From Bradyrhizobium erythrophlei (lineage in GTDB: Bacteria; Pseudomonadota; Alphaproteobacteria; Rhizobiales; Xanthobacteraceae): a stretch of DNA of 64,000 bases. The notes under the pieces were generated by a model, which saw only the letters and a list, made by a program, of their open reading frames with translations, searched no databases and had not been told where the DNA came from. The position numbers and the translations under genes were made by a program. Shown here one piece after another: positions 1 to 8,173 of this stretch (positions within the stretch are counted from its first letter, which is position 1; each line of letters begins with the position of its first letter). Where the stretch lies: the NCBI RefSeq assembly GCF_900129505.1, contig NZ_LT670818.1:3877001-3941000 (forward strand). The letters are read 5' to 3'.

Positions 1-228
1 GCTCGTTGATGCGAAACACGATCAGGATGAATTCCGCGGCGATGCGCGAAAACACCACGCTGACGACCACGCTGGCGATCGATGACAGCAGCAGGATGAA
101 CCCGCCGAACGGGCTGATGGCCATCTCTGCCAGGCCGACAAAGATGCCGCGGAGGCCGAACAACACGATCAACGCGATCACCAGCCAGTAGAAGGTCTTG
201 ATAATGGTGGGCGTAATGAAGCGGTCCC
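1..228 (-). pseudogene. DUF4282 membrane protein gene, 3' portion cut off by element integration
   Basis: This is the downstream part of a small DUF4282 membrane-protein gene; it runs off the left edge of the window. It encodes two hydrophobic helices closely matching the intact copy at 16611-16904. Its first 15 or so codons are missing here and are found instead at 17001-17028. Joining 1-228 to 17001-17028 restores an uninterrupted reading frame beginning MFEFRDLFQWDRFITP, so this is the original host gene split by the mobile element. On its own it has no start codon in its own frame; the recombinase gene reads through the same DNA in a different frame to a stop at 178. Confidence 0.85.
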
Positions 229-1884
229 GCCTGTACCGATACGCGGAAGTCCCTCTGCTGCAACGATTTCTTCGTTTGAACGAGGGGTTGGAAAAAGGTT
301 GAAATCTCCCATAACAGCCGAAAGTCTTGCATATAAGCTTATGTCGTAAGGTTTAGCATTCTCGGTCGGATGGACGATAATGCTGTCAATAATATTCCCG
401 AACGCCATGCGGCACTCAGGATCATCGGAGTTACGCTTGAGTTTTTCATGCAAGGTTTCGATGTTCTTACCAAATGCCTTGATGACGTTAGGGTGTAAGG
501 TCGTGACGTTGCTTTCAGCACCGAGCAAACGAATGCGTTCCTCTAGGCCCTTTCGTTCAATCTCTTTGGCCTTGAGCGACGCCAACAACTCTCTTGGCAT
601 GTCATCTTCCTCGTCAAGCGTCCTTACCAGTTTTGCAATCTGAATATTGAGACGGTCAAATTGTCTAACGGCTGTTTGCCGTGCTCCGCTGTTTTCCCTT
701 TCGAGCCGTGCAAATTCGAGAGTCTTTTCCCGTGCCTTCTCTTTGAGAAATTCAGGGTCAACCAAATGCGAACACATGCTATCGACCGCCAGCTTCGTCA
801 GCTTTCCAAGGTCATAGCTTTTGCTATGTTTACAAGATCGGGAGTTGTAGGAAGCCGAACACCCGATACGTTGTCCATTCCGGGATGACGCCGTGATCGA
901 CATTTGACCATTGCATTCGCCACACCGCAGCAATCCAGACAAGAGATGCAATTTACGCGGCACAACTGCCCTTTCAGACTGACCGCTTGCCACATGGATT
1001 TTGTTTCCGCGTGCCTTGCGGAGTGCATGGGCAGCATCCCATAATTTTTGATCGATGATACGAAGATGAGGAACTTGTGCCGTTATCAAATCGTCATCGT
1101 CGGCTTTACGCGTGATGACTTTTCCGGTTTCCGGATTTTTGATGTTGGTGAACCGGTTTTTCACATATTCGCCGATGTAGAGCCGATTGTGAATAAGTCC
1201 GCGCTTATGTTCACCACCGACAATGCTCTGAAAATTCCACCGCTCGGCACCTGATGGTGAAGGTATTTTATCAAGCGAGAGTCCGTCCGCTATTTGACGT
1301 GGCGATTTTCCGTTGACGTACTCTGTGAAAATACGAACCACAATCTTGGCTTCGACGGGATTGATGACGCGCTCCCCCGGTTCATGTTTGACCAAATCAT
1401 AACCATAGGCGAGGGCACCGGCGACCAATCCTTCACGCGCAATGCCATCATGACCCCGCTTGACACGTTCGGCTAATTTTTTGCTGTAGCCGGGATTGCT
1501 GATGCCATCGAAAGCGATCTGCATTTCGGACACTTCGCCGTTGGCAGGTGTAATAATCTTCACGCCATGAAATTGCAGATGCTGGAAAATCCACGGCAGG
1601 TCAGCTTGGTTACGTGATAAGCGGTCAGTGGCTTCAACCACTAGAACATCGAATTCTTTTCGCTTCGTTGCGGCCATCAGGTCGCGCAAGCCGTCGCGGT
1701 CCAACATTGACGCACCAGATTTCGCCTTGTCTGAAAATCGATGGACCACAGTGAGACGTTCACGTTGCGCATACTTTTCGCAAACCGCGAATTGATCGGT
1801 GATGGATCGATCTTTCTGCATATCACTCGAAAACCGCGCATAAAGAACGGCCCTAGATGCGGCTACGATTTTCGGCTTTGCCAT
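178..1884 (-). CDS. Large serine recombinase (element integrase)
   Basis: Site-specific serine integrase of 568 residues, the size expected for large serine recombinases. The N-terminal resolvase domain shows the catalytic motif YARFSS, with Ser19 the likely nucleophile. A central recombinase domain follows (about residues 150-270), then a zinc-ribbon domain with CGEC and later paired cysteines (about 320-350), then a coiled-coil region. It lies at the left end of the element reading outward. The last codons (from GTASLR on) lie on the attachment core and then host DNA: in the integrated state the tail ends PPLSRPSTGW. In the circular form it would instead read through attP and end in a different 19-residue tail (see findings). 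The ATG at 1884 directly follows the stop of the upstream small gene. Confidence 0.93.
   Translation of the reverse strand: MAKPKIVAASRAVLYARFSSDMQKDRSITDQFAVCEKYAQRERLTVVHRFSDKAKSGASMLDRDGLRDLMAATKRKEFDVLVVEATDRLSRNQADLPWIFQHLQFHGVKIITPANGEVSEMQIAFDGISNPGYSKKLAERVKRGHDGIAREGLVAGALAYGYDLVKHEPGERVINPVEAKIVVRIFTEYVNGKSPRQIADGLSLDKIPSPSGAERWNFQSIVGGEHKRGLIHNRLYIGEYVKNRFTNIKNPETGKVITRKADDDDLITAQVPHLRIIDQKLWDAAHALRKARGNKIHVASGQSERAVVPRKLHLLSGLLRCGECNGQMSITASSRNGQRIGCSASYNSRSCKHSKSYDLGKLTKLAVDSMCSHLVDPEFLKEKAREKTLEFARLERENSGARQTAVRQFDRLNIQIAKLVRTLDEEDDMPRELLASLKAKEIERKGLEERIRLLGAESNVTTLHPNVIKAFGKNIETLHEKLKRNSDDPECRMAFGNIIDSIIVHPTENAKPYDISLYARLSAVMGDFNLFPTPRSNEEIVAAEGLPRIGTGGTASLRPPLSRPSTGW
210..242. 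repeat. attL: 19-bp core plus left attP arm
   Basis: The core ggcgtaatgaagcggtccc (210-228) is repeated exactly at 16982-17000. Immediately inside the element, 231-242 reads ctgtaccgatac, the perfect reverse complement of 16967-16978 at the other end. Sequence left of 210 is host DUF4282 gene; sequence right of 228 is element. The core sits in the DUF4282 coding region and also in the 3' end of the recombinase frame. Confidence 0.88.
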
Positions 1885-1889
1885 CGGTC

Positions 1890-2108
1890 TTATCTTTCAT
1901 CGTTGTTGTGGATCATGGCGTATTCTTCGCGGGCTTCTAATCGACCAAGTACCCTTGCTAATTCGAGCCATTGTTTTTTATGGCAAGGATGATCGGGGCT
2001 TCGTTCGTCGGACGGGTCGAGTCGTCTGACCGTGCCCTGTTTCTTGTTGTTGTCATTGGCCGGTTTCATTCCATTCTTAGCAGAAACCCCGTTGAGTCGC
2101 GCTTTCAT
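1890..2108 (-). CDS. Small hypothetical protein upstream of the recombinase
   Basis: A 72-residue hydrophilic protein rich in charged residues, ending five bases before the recombinase start, so the two genes are probably co-transcribed and translationally linked. Position directly before a serine integrase makes a recombination directionality factor or regulator conceivable, but nothing in the sequence shows this. No domain recognised. Two terminator-like hairpins lie upstream (2124-2151 and 2271-2304), so its promoter should lie within the roughly 160 bases between the first of them and the start, or the gene is expressed by read-through. Confidence 0.55.
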   Translation of the reverse strand: MKARLNGVSAKNGMKPANDNNKKQGTVRRLDPSDERSPDHPCHKKQWLELARVLGRLEAREEYAMIHNNDER

Positions 2109-2123
2109 TTCCCCGTCCCCATA

Positions 2124-2151
2124 ATAAAAACGCCGCCCGGAATTGGGCGGC
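2124..2151 (-). terminator. Rho-independent terminator, minus strand
   Basis: Perfect 7-bp stem (2132-2138 with 2145-2151) followed on the minus strand by a run of five U. It lies only 16 bases upstream of the 72-residue gene's start, which is odd for a simple terminator and could make it an attenuator. Confidence 0.65.
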
Positions 2152-2270
2152 AGGTTGGCTTGTTGGTGTTTGGTGTTTGCACTTCGTTAAGCGAATCGAA
2201 GATTCCGCCATCGGTTGTCGGGCCGGGCTAGCAGTGAGCATTCTTGTTTCCTAGTTCGGTAGGACGGCAT

Positions 2271-2304
2271 GAAAAAACCGCCCGTGCTAAATCGCACGAG
2301 CGGC
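2271..2304 (-). terminator. Rho-independent terminator after the 102-residue gene
   Basis: A 10-bp stem with one G-U type mismatch (2278-2287 with 2294-2303) followed on the minus strand by six U. It lies about 20 bases beyond the stop of the gene at 2324-2632. Confidence 0.75.
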
Positions 2305-2323
2305 CTGGTTGTCTTTAGTCTCG

Positions 2324-2632
2324 TTAGTTGTGGCAATAAGGCTCAAGACTGGCGTTGGCCCAAGTCTGAGGGTCGATAAATCCATCCCACTTCACAAGCG
2401 AAGCACATCCGCTGGCACTCACAATATCTCCCGCTATGCCACCTTCGGTATCGGCTTCAATAACTCGGTCACCGGGTGAGGGTGACCACCGTGTCATTTC
2501 ACCGGCCGGGTAATCGCGTTCTTCGTCTCGTTCCATTGAGACGACCTGAAATTTGTCACCGTCCTTGCGGAAAATGTAGCCGATACCTTCCGGTGTGCGA
2601 ACGTATGCGCCAGTCTGAATAGCCCCGCTCAT
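2324..2632 (-). CDS. Hypothetical protein, 102 residues
   Basis: An acidic, beta-rich protein with short segments such as GAYVRTPEGIGYIFRK and PSPGDRVIEAD, reminiscent of small SH3/KOW-like folds found in phage-derived islands; this resemblance is by eye only. It has its own terminator downstream and lies between the integrase unit and the divergent nuclease-protease module. No function can be assigned. Confidence 0.6.
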   Translation of the reverse strand: MSGAIQTGAYVRTPEGIGYIFRKDGDKFQVVSMERDEERDYPAGEMTRWSPSPGDRVIEADTEGGIAGDIVSASGCASLVKWDGFIDPQTWANASLEPYCHN

Positions 2633-2723
2633 ATGCAGTCCCTTTCATGGAACGAGTCGGGTGACCCGCCCCGCGAACATCACCGCACGTCTTGCATGTA
2701 GCCGTCAACACCTAAGGTGTAGC

Positions 2724-2753
2724 CAAAATCACTACACAACCTGTGAGATTTTG
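2724..2753. promoter_or_regulatory. Inverted repeat upstream of the 2842 operon, possible operator
   Basis: Arms caaaatc (2724-2730) and gattttg (2747-2753) are separated by 16 bases, and partial symmetry continues inward. The repeat lies in the divergent intergenic region (2633-2841) between the 102-residue gene and the nuclease-protease operon, about 90 bases before the first start. A repressor site or overlapping promoter is plausible but unproven. Nothing else is evident in this intergenic region. Confidence 0.35.
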
Positions 2754-2841
2754 TAGCTGAGATCGACACACACAACCTGCGCGACAGGCGTCGGAGAAAA
2801 GTGGTAGAAGCAACAACAAGGGACTAGCGCAAGTTGAGCGG

Positions 2842-4350
2842 GTGCCGACGAATATGAGCGCGGATGATGAACGATATCCCGCCATCCGAACGTCTCGCTT
2901 ATCCGAAGACTCTTGGCGAATAAAGAGGGACTGTTGGCCAATGCCTTTGCACGAATTTGCACGCGCCAAGCTTGATGAGTTCTACCAGGCGATATCGCCT
3001 TGGGAGAGCGGTTATCAAACGAACAGCTTTACGTATGTTGCCGTCAGGCAAGGTGCGGATTTCGTTCTGGTTCAAGGTGCACTTTGGCTGAATACGGTCA
3101 ATTCTAAGATTCCGTACACGCACTTCGAGTCGGAGAATGTGCGAGGTGGTCATTTTCATCTTTCCGAACTGGAGATGGACTATAGGCAATTGGTCGACGC
3201 GCTCATTTCCGGAAATCTAAACACTCCTCGCGGGACGTTGACTTTTCCAGTAGCAGGGAGCGGCCATCATTCCGTCCTCTACACCCCAGTTCATCCGTCG
3301 GCGACACAGTCACAGAGCCGGGTGAATGTCGTTCGGATAGGGGGCGCCGAACAAACCGTTCAAAATCAGCAACCCAATCTTGACTGGGAGCTTAGAGGCG
3401 CGTCAACGCCCTACGACGGATTGAATGATCTCTTGACGGAATACGGACTTGGCGCGCTGTTTGGCGATGTAATAAGCGTTGAAATCATCGCAACCACTGT
3501 TATGGGAATCGAGGAAAGTTCGACAGTATCGGGGACAGTCGCTTCGATAGGTGTGAGATTGGCATCTACATTGTCGACAAAAAGCGCTTCTGTTGGGTAT
3601 AGAGTGTTTAGTCAAGGCAAGGTCATTGCTCGCTCAATATTGTTGGGAGAGCGGATGGATTGGCACTCTGCAAATGGAATGCAGATCGGTAGAGCGCAGA
3701 TAGACGTTCCGCTTGCTGCCGTCGTTCACTGTTTTGCCAATTATGATTCGAATACACAAAACCATTGGTGGATCACTGATCCAACTACCGCTCAAAATGC
3801 GCGTCGAACCGTTTATCAAACATTTGACGATCAACTTTCCGTTCTGCAAGACTTCATAAACAAAGCCGCAGGACGTGGAAGAAACGCACGCGATCTAGAA
3901 AGTGGCGTCGCGTGGCTATTTTGGATATTGGGTTTCAGTGTCGCGCATCTAGGCGGAACCGATAAAACTCAAGATGCTGCAGATTTGATATTCGTGAGTC
4001 CCAGCGGCCACTTTGCAGTGGTAGAATGTACAACAGGCTTGCTCAGAGCCGACAACAAGCTTCCACTACTCATTTCGCGAGCTGAGACCGTAAGGAAAAA
4101 TCTCCACGCGTCGAATCAAGGTCATTTGAAGGTACTTCCTGTCATCATTACGTCCCGACCCCTCAGCGAGATACGCGCCGATATTGAGCAGGCTGAAAAG
4201 CTAGAAGTACTGGTCATCGCGCGTGAAGCTCTGGAAGAGATGATCACGAGAACCTTAGTGGCCCCAAATGCCGACGACCTTTTTGCTCGGGCCGAAAGAG
4301 CAATAAGAGATGCAAGAGAGCGTCACGATCTGAGTAAGGTTGAGAATTAA
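2842..4350 (+). CDS. Predicted restriction-like nuclease-fold protein (module A, gene 1)
   Basis: A 502-residue cytosolic protein without signal or membrane segments. Residues about 345-400 look like the core of a restriction-endonuclease fold: Glu353 in a helix, then GFSVAHLGG, Asp381 in DLIFVSPSG, and VVECTTG with Glu395. The usual E-x-K is E-C-T, a variant seen in some PD-(D/E)XK-like proteins, so activity is uncertain. The N-terminal 330 residues match nothing I recognise and may be a sensor. The stop directly abuts the trypsin-like gene, so the two form an operon. GTG 2842 is the longest start; ATG 2854 or 2941 is also possible. Codon use is more AT-rich than the host flanks, suggesting transfer. 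Confidence 0.7.
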   Translation: MPTNMSADDERYPAIRTSRLSEDSWRIKRDCWPMPLHEFARAKLDEFYQAISPWESGYQTNSFTYVAVRQGADFVLVQGALWLNTVNSKIPYTHFESENVRGGHFHLSELEMDYRQLVDALISGNLNTPRGTLTFPVAGSGHHSVLYTPVHPSATQSQSRVNVVRIGGAEQTVQNQQPNLDWELRGASTPYDGLNDLLTEYGLGALFGDVISVEIIATTVMGIEESSTVSGTVASIGVRLASTLSTKSASVGYRVFSQGKVIARSILLGERMDWHSANGMQIGRAQIDVPLAAVVHCFANYDSNTQNHWWITDPTTAQNARRTVYQTFDDQLSVLQDFINKAAGRGRNARDLESGVAWLFWILGFSVAHLGGTDKTQDAADLIFVSPSGHFAVVECTTGLLRADNKLPLLISRAETVRKNLHASNQGHLKVLPVIITSRPLSEIRADIEQAEKLEVLVIAREALEEMITRTLVAPNADDLFARAERAIRDARERHDLSKVEN

Positions 4351-5343
4351 TTGGCCATTGAACGTCTTGGAGTTAAGTCACCATCGCTTGGGATGACGGC
4401 GAGGTTGAAACGGGGTGCGGAAGAAATAGTTGCGCTTCCGGAGTCGGGGGATGGTATGTCGACAGTTCATAACTTGCCTGCAACACCAGCTTTTCGTGAC
4501 GAGCGCCCTGACTCGCCTATTTCAGAAATTGCTCTGCGGGTGATCGTTGAGCGCAACGATTGGCAGTTTGAAGTCGTAGGGACGGCGACTCTGATTTCAG
4601 GCCACCTTGCAATAACCGCAAATCACGTTTTGGAACATGCCTTGCGAAAGTACGGTGCTTTGCAAAAGGATGACAAACTAATCGAAATCGATTCGTTCGA
4701 ATTGAAACTTTGGCAAGTGTTGCCCGGACCCATCTATCGCACTTGGAAAGTTTTTGCAGCGTGGCCTTGCGCCACCGACGTTGTCATACTTCATCTAGGT
4801 CTTGATCGAACTAGTTTACCCGATCAGAAAATCGAATGGAAGCAACCGCGCCTACGTGTTCTACCGCCCCCGATAGGGGAAACAGTGGTTGCTTTCGGCT
4901 ATCGCGAATCCCATGTCAGGGTGACGGAAGGCGACGGACAGCACCACATCGAGCTAAACGACCGCCCCACGACTTCGATAGGCAAGATTAGAGAGGTTTA
5001 TTCGTCCGGGCGAGACTCTGTCATGCTTCCATTCCCCTGTTTTGAAATTGAAGCGCGTTTTGATCCCGGTATGAGTGGAGGCTTGGTTATCGACGAGGCA
5101 GGTGCAGTCTGTGGCTTAATTTGCGCGAGCTTGCAGCAGAGCGACGTGAACGCATCCCCAATTAGCTACGTGGCTTCGCTTTGGCCGATGTTAAAGACGT
5201 TGATATCGGCTAATCGAGGCGACGGATATCCGAAGGATGGTTCCTATCCCGTAATTGACCTAGCGATTGACGGTCTGATCTGTGTTACCGATCTTCACAA
5301 TCTCGATCCCGCTTTGTTCCCAGACAAGCAACTTTCAAAATGA
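4351..5343 (+). CDS. Trypsin-like serine protease (module A, gene 2)
   Basis: A 330-residue protein with a chymotrypsin-fold catalytic triad: His92 in ITANHVLEH, Asp143 in CATDVVILHL and Ser242 in DPGMSGGLV. There is no signal peptide, so it probably acts in the cytoplasm, unlike HtrA/DegP; no PDZ domain is visible. The TTG start at 4351 follows the previous stop with no gap; an ATG at 4456 behind a G-rich stretch is an alternative and keeps the whole protease domain. Pairing a cytosolic trypsin-like protease with a putative nuclease in a mobile element recalls protease-activated effector systems in phage defence. The domain call is firm; the defence role is inference. Confidence 0.82.
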   Translation: MAIERLGVKSPSLGMTARLKRGAEEIVALPESGDGMSTVHNLPATPAFRDERPDSPISEIALRVIVERNDWQFEVVGTATLISGHLAITANHVLEHALRKYGALQKDDKLIEIDSFELKLWQVLPGPIYRTWKVFAAWPCATDVVILHLGLDRTSLPDQKIEWKQPRLRVLPPPIGETVVAFGYRESHVRVTEGDGQHHIELNDRPTTSIGKIREVYSSGRDSVMLPFPCFEIEARFDPGMSGGLVIDEAGAVCGLICASLQQSDVNASPISYVASLWPMLKTLISANRGDGYPKDGSYPVIDLAIDGLICVTDLHNLDPALFPDKQLSK

Positions 5344-5349
5344 GATCAA

Positions 5350-5640
5350 TCACCGATCCCGCGCCAACTTCCGCCGTCCCCAATGCTTCTCTTTCCGAGC
5401 CGGATCAAACACGCGCTCCACCTGCCGGTTCAACGCTCGCATGACGCCGATCCGCGCAAACATTGTCGGCCCGTCGTGCTCCGCAACAAGAAGCAACGCC
5501 TCCATCGCGGCTTGCCATTCAGCGGCGTTGTGCTCTGCCTTGGGCAGCTTGGTGATGTAGAGCGCGGCGTCGCGGAGGGTGAGCAGTGGCTTGCCCTTGG
5601 GCAGTGGGATTGGTTCGTCGAATTTTTTATCCCATGACAT
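5350..5640 (-). CDS. Conserved small hypothetical protein (MSWDKKFDEP family)
   Basis: A 96-residue protein beginning MSWDKKFDEPIPLPKG, of a type I recall as common in Bradyrhizobium genomes, including near prophage-like regions. The segment LRDAALYITKLPKAEHNAAE followed by a helix resembles a small all-helical fold. The start at 5640 is preferred because the conserved N-terminus begins there; upstream in-frame codons look non-coding. It sits between the two convergent protease modules. Function unknown. Confidence 0.7.
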   Translation of the reverse strand: MSWDKKFDEPIPLPKGKPLLTLRDAALYITKLPKAEHNAAEWQAAMEALLLVAEHDGPTMFARIGVMRALNRQVERVFDPARKEKHWGRRKLARDR

Positions 5641-5665
5641 AAATTGTCCACCCGACCGCTCTGCC

Positions 5666-6532
5666 TCAGGCGACCGGCTCCGTCTGCCATTTGCCTCCAA
5701 CTAATTCCATTCCGAACTTGTCGCGTCCCTCCGCTATGAAAGCATCCAAATCACCGGCGCGGCTCGGAATACATGGGACTTCGCTACAAACTGGCATTAT
5801 GAAGCCACGGCGACCCGACCTAAAATAGATGCCAACGCCGCGTGTTTCGGTGTTGGAGGCAAGCAAAGTAAAGCCGCCTTCTGGCTCCCACGGAAAATGG
5901 GACGCTTCAACTGCCTGCATATATTCCAGTTGCTTCGAAATCCGCGCATCGACAACGCGAATTACGCATCCACTGATCGCTCCTACCGTAACAGCCTTCT
6001 TACCGACCGTATCTCGCGACAGAGCCTCCATAGCGTTCGACACGATATCGAATTCCTTTTCGCTCTCAGTCACAGCTATTTCGACGCCGGCATCAAGGCG
6101 AACTGGCGGCCCTGCGTAGGGCTGTCTCAGTTCAGTGTATCTCTGATAATCTGATTGCAAGCCAATATAGGCTCGACGGCATTCTAAAACCTTGCCATCG
6201 GTGATGCGGAAAAGTTGTTTCGTCTGCCCATTGAGCAAGGCGAGAAATTCACACCCGTCTAGACCCTCCCGATTTGCAATCCACTCGACAGGATCGATGT
6301 CCCGATTTTCCGATAAGGCAGCTTTCATTTCGCAAATTGCCCCATACGCCTCTTGGAATTTACCGGCGTAGGCCACCGCGACCGTCCCGCTGAGTACCTG
6401 GACCTTTAAGCTGTGGAACTCACCGTTCACGGGTCCCACATCATCGGGCAACTGGAAATGTTCATGGCTTAATAGCGTATCGCCCACCATAAAGCCGATA
6501 TCGCCATCGGCGTAACCAACGACTAACGTCAT
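5666..6532 (-). CDS. Proteasome/HslV-like N-terminal-threonine hydrolase (module B, gene 2)
   Basis: A 288-residue protein whose start is fixed by GGAGG nine bases before ATG ACG. Removal of Met exposes Thr1 of TLVVGYADGDIGFMVGDTLL, as in HslV and proteasome beta subunits. Asp17 falls at the canonical position, Lys42 in HSLKVQVL fits the catalytic lysine after a longer loop, and VAVAYAGKFQEAY matches the HslV GFAGG-TADAF region. FLALLNGQTKQLFRITDGKV fits the following beta-hairpin. The length exceeds HslV (about 175), leaving a C-terminal part of roughly 100 residues that I cannot assign. No HslU-like ATPase is nearby. It lies 79 bases downstream of the nuclease-like gene on the same strand. 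Homology is inferred by motif; the substrate is unknown. Confidence 0.75.
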   Translation of the reverse strand: MTLVVGYADGDIGFMVGDTLLSHEHFQLPDDVGPVNGEFHSLKVQVLSGTVAVAYAGKFQEAYGAICEMKAALSENRDIDPVEWIANREGLDGCEFLALLNGQTKQLFRITDGKVLECRRAYIGLQSDYQRYTELRQPYAGPPVRLDAGVEIAVTESEKEFDIVSNAMEALSRDTVGKKAVTVGAISGCVIRVVDARISKQLEYMQAVEASHFPWEPEGGFTLLASNTETRGVGIYFRSGRRGFIMPVCSEVPCIPSRAGDLDAFIAEGRDKFGMELVGGKWQTEPVA

Positions 6533-6611
6533 GGGATTGATCCTCCAACGCATCATCAGCAATTCGCGTTCAGCACCAGCGTTCCGTACGACCGGAGCCG
6601 GGTAGTCCACG

Positions 6612-7688
6612 TTACCTTGTCGCGCGCGATACCGGGGCAACCACAACTGAGGTTTCAGTATCTCCCTTAACGTCTTCGAGCCTAACATCCTCCACGTCGG
6701 TGGCCATTAATTCGGGTTGCCCAAAGACTTTCATTGCTTCAACTACTTCTACGACGGGGAATTCCCGACGCTCTTCTAGTATTCTGCAAATTTCGCGATC
6801 TACCGGGCGAGGTAGAATAGACTCTTTTGGAATCTTAGCATCCGCATTCATAAATGCCTGAACGACGCGCCACGCCTCATAAAAAATCTGCATGAAATCG
6901 GCATCATGATGAAGGGGACAAATCACCAAGCCGCGATGTTCGTCCAACCTCACTTTATCGCTAACTCCTTGGCGAGTGGGGACTATGCCAATTCGTAGTC
7001 CCGCCGCCCCTTCGAGTTGCGCCGGATTGATTTTTACACTTGTGCCTACCCATTGTTGACTATCTAACGATCCGACGAAAAGATCGGCTTTCCACAAGCC
7101 ACGAATTGACGACGGTAGAGCCAATCTCGTTGTTGGTCGTCTAAACGCTGCGGCAAGCATATTTAAACGTCTCAGAAGTTTCGGAGGTTGCCCGACTTTA
7201 CCGGCTAGGGTGCGAGATTCGTCCGTGAGGATATTTTTGGCGGTAGCGATCAATTGAACTGCACCTGATTTCTCGATTCCAAAGAGAATCGACTTAGTCT
7301 CGTTTGGCCTAATCCTACAGAATCTCATCGCGTCATGAATTCGCTCAGTTACCCGAGCATCACCATTGTTCATCGCTTCGTGGACAGCATACTCAAAGCA
7401 AATTCCCACGTCGCCATCGCCGGGTCTGTATAGACGTGGCAACATTTTTAACTTGACGTCTGAGGCACCTCCCGCTTCAGCAACAACGTCGGCTTTCAGT
7501 GCGTTAAGGACACCAGATAGAATAGGTCCAACCACCGCTGTGAGAGCCAGAACGTCATCGGCTACGGCATTAAGCTGCTTTTCCCTACGAACCTTCATTA
7601 TCGCCCCCAGCAGATTACTAGAGGGAAACATGCCATATTTTTGGACTGAAGGTGAACGTTTCTGTTCAGATTGCGAAATAACTTCCAT
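6612..7688 (-). CDS. Possible nuclease-fold protein (module B, gene 1)
   Basis: A 358-residue protein if started at ATG 7688 (alternatives: ATG 7598 behind a G-rich site, or TTG 7841 without a good ribosome site). The order FEYAVHEAM (Glu99, Glu104), KADLFVG (Asp202) and WVGTSVKIN (Lys219) followed by GLRIGIVP resembles the E...D...x-K layout of PD-(D/E)XK proteins, but the position usually Glu before the Lys is Ser217, so catalysis is doubtful. No membrane segment. The gene is the first of a two-gene unit with the threonine hydrolase and is divergent from the small gene at 7845. An inactive DNA-binding or target-recognition role is also possible. Confidence 0.6.
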   Translation of the reverse strand: MEVISQSEQKRSPSVQKYGMFPSSNLLGAIMKVRREKQLNAVADDVLALTAVVGPILSGVLNALKADVVAEAGGASDVKLKMLPRLYRPGDGDVGICFEYAVHEAMNNGDARVTERIHDAMRFCRIRPNETKSILFGIEKSGAVQLIATAKNILTDESRTLAGKVGQPPKLLRRLNMLAAAFRRPTTRLALPSSIRGLWKADLFVGSLDSQQWVGTSVKINPAQLEGAAGLRIGIVPTRQGVSDKVRLDEHRGLVICPLHHDADFMQIFYEAWRVVQAFMNADAKIPKESILPRPVDREICRILEERREFPVVEVVEAMKVFGQPELMATDVEDVRLEDVKGDTETSVVVAPVSRATR

Positions 7689-7844
7689 TATCTTCTTTCT
7701 ATTCCCCGGTGCAGCGGTCCCCGATTCGCCCGTTGACCTGTCCCCACCAGCCACCGCCAGCGGGGCGACGTTCGAGATTGTTTTTGAATTGCTAAATCGA
7801 TTTGCTGTGCTACACGCTCGACTCCAAAAAAAAGGAATCAAACG

Positions 7845-8021
7845 TTGGCCAAGAAGAAAAAAGTAGTTCGTCTCGCGTGGTCGAAGGATGACTTACGTAA
7901 TTTGAAGTCGATGGCCCGAGACAAACAAGGCGTTGCCAAAATCGCCAAGGCATTGAAGCGCACGCCCGGCGCAACGACCGTCCAAGCGGCCAAGCGTGGA
8001 ATATCGTTGAGTACAACGTAA
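7845..8021 (+). CDS. Small basic HTH-like protein, 58 residues, TTG start
   Basis: The TTG start lies eight bases after AAAGGA. The product begins MAKKKKVVRLAWSKDDLRN and contains KIAKALKRTPGATTVQAAKR. This matches a small protein type I recall from rhizobia (W-[ST]-K-x-D-x-x-x-L-K then K-R-T-x-G-A-T), which looks like a Myb/SANT-type helix-turn-helix. It is transcribed divergently from module B and its start lies just outside the longest possible start of that gene, so it may regulate the module. Confidence 0.7.
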   Translation: MAKKKKVVRLAWSKDDLRNLKSMARDKQGVAKIAKALKRTPGATTVQAAKRGISLSTT

Positions 8022-8134
8022 TCAAAGCCAGTCCCAACTTTTTGCGACCGCTTCCCGGAATTTGCCCGCCTACCTCGCCAGCCAGTAAGAAACCGTGCCT
8101 TGACAGATTGGGAAGCGCGACACACCTTGAATTC

Positions 8135-8156
8135 AGGCCAACAATTGCGTTGGCCT
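8135..8156. repeat. Perfect 8-bp hairpin before a tiny ORF
   Basis: aggccaac (8135-8142) and gttggcct (8149-8156) form a perfect stem with a 6-base loop, 18 bases before the ATG at 8174. There is no U-run, so it is not an obvious terminator; a leader structure is possible. Confidence 0.4.
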
Positions 8157-8173
8157 CTAGCAGAGGAGATACC

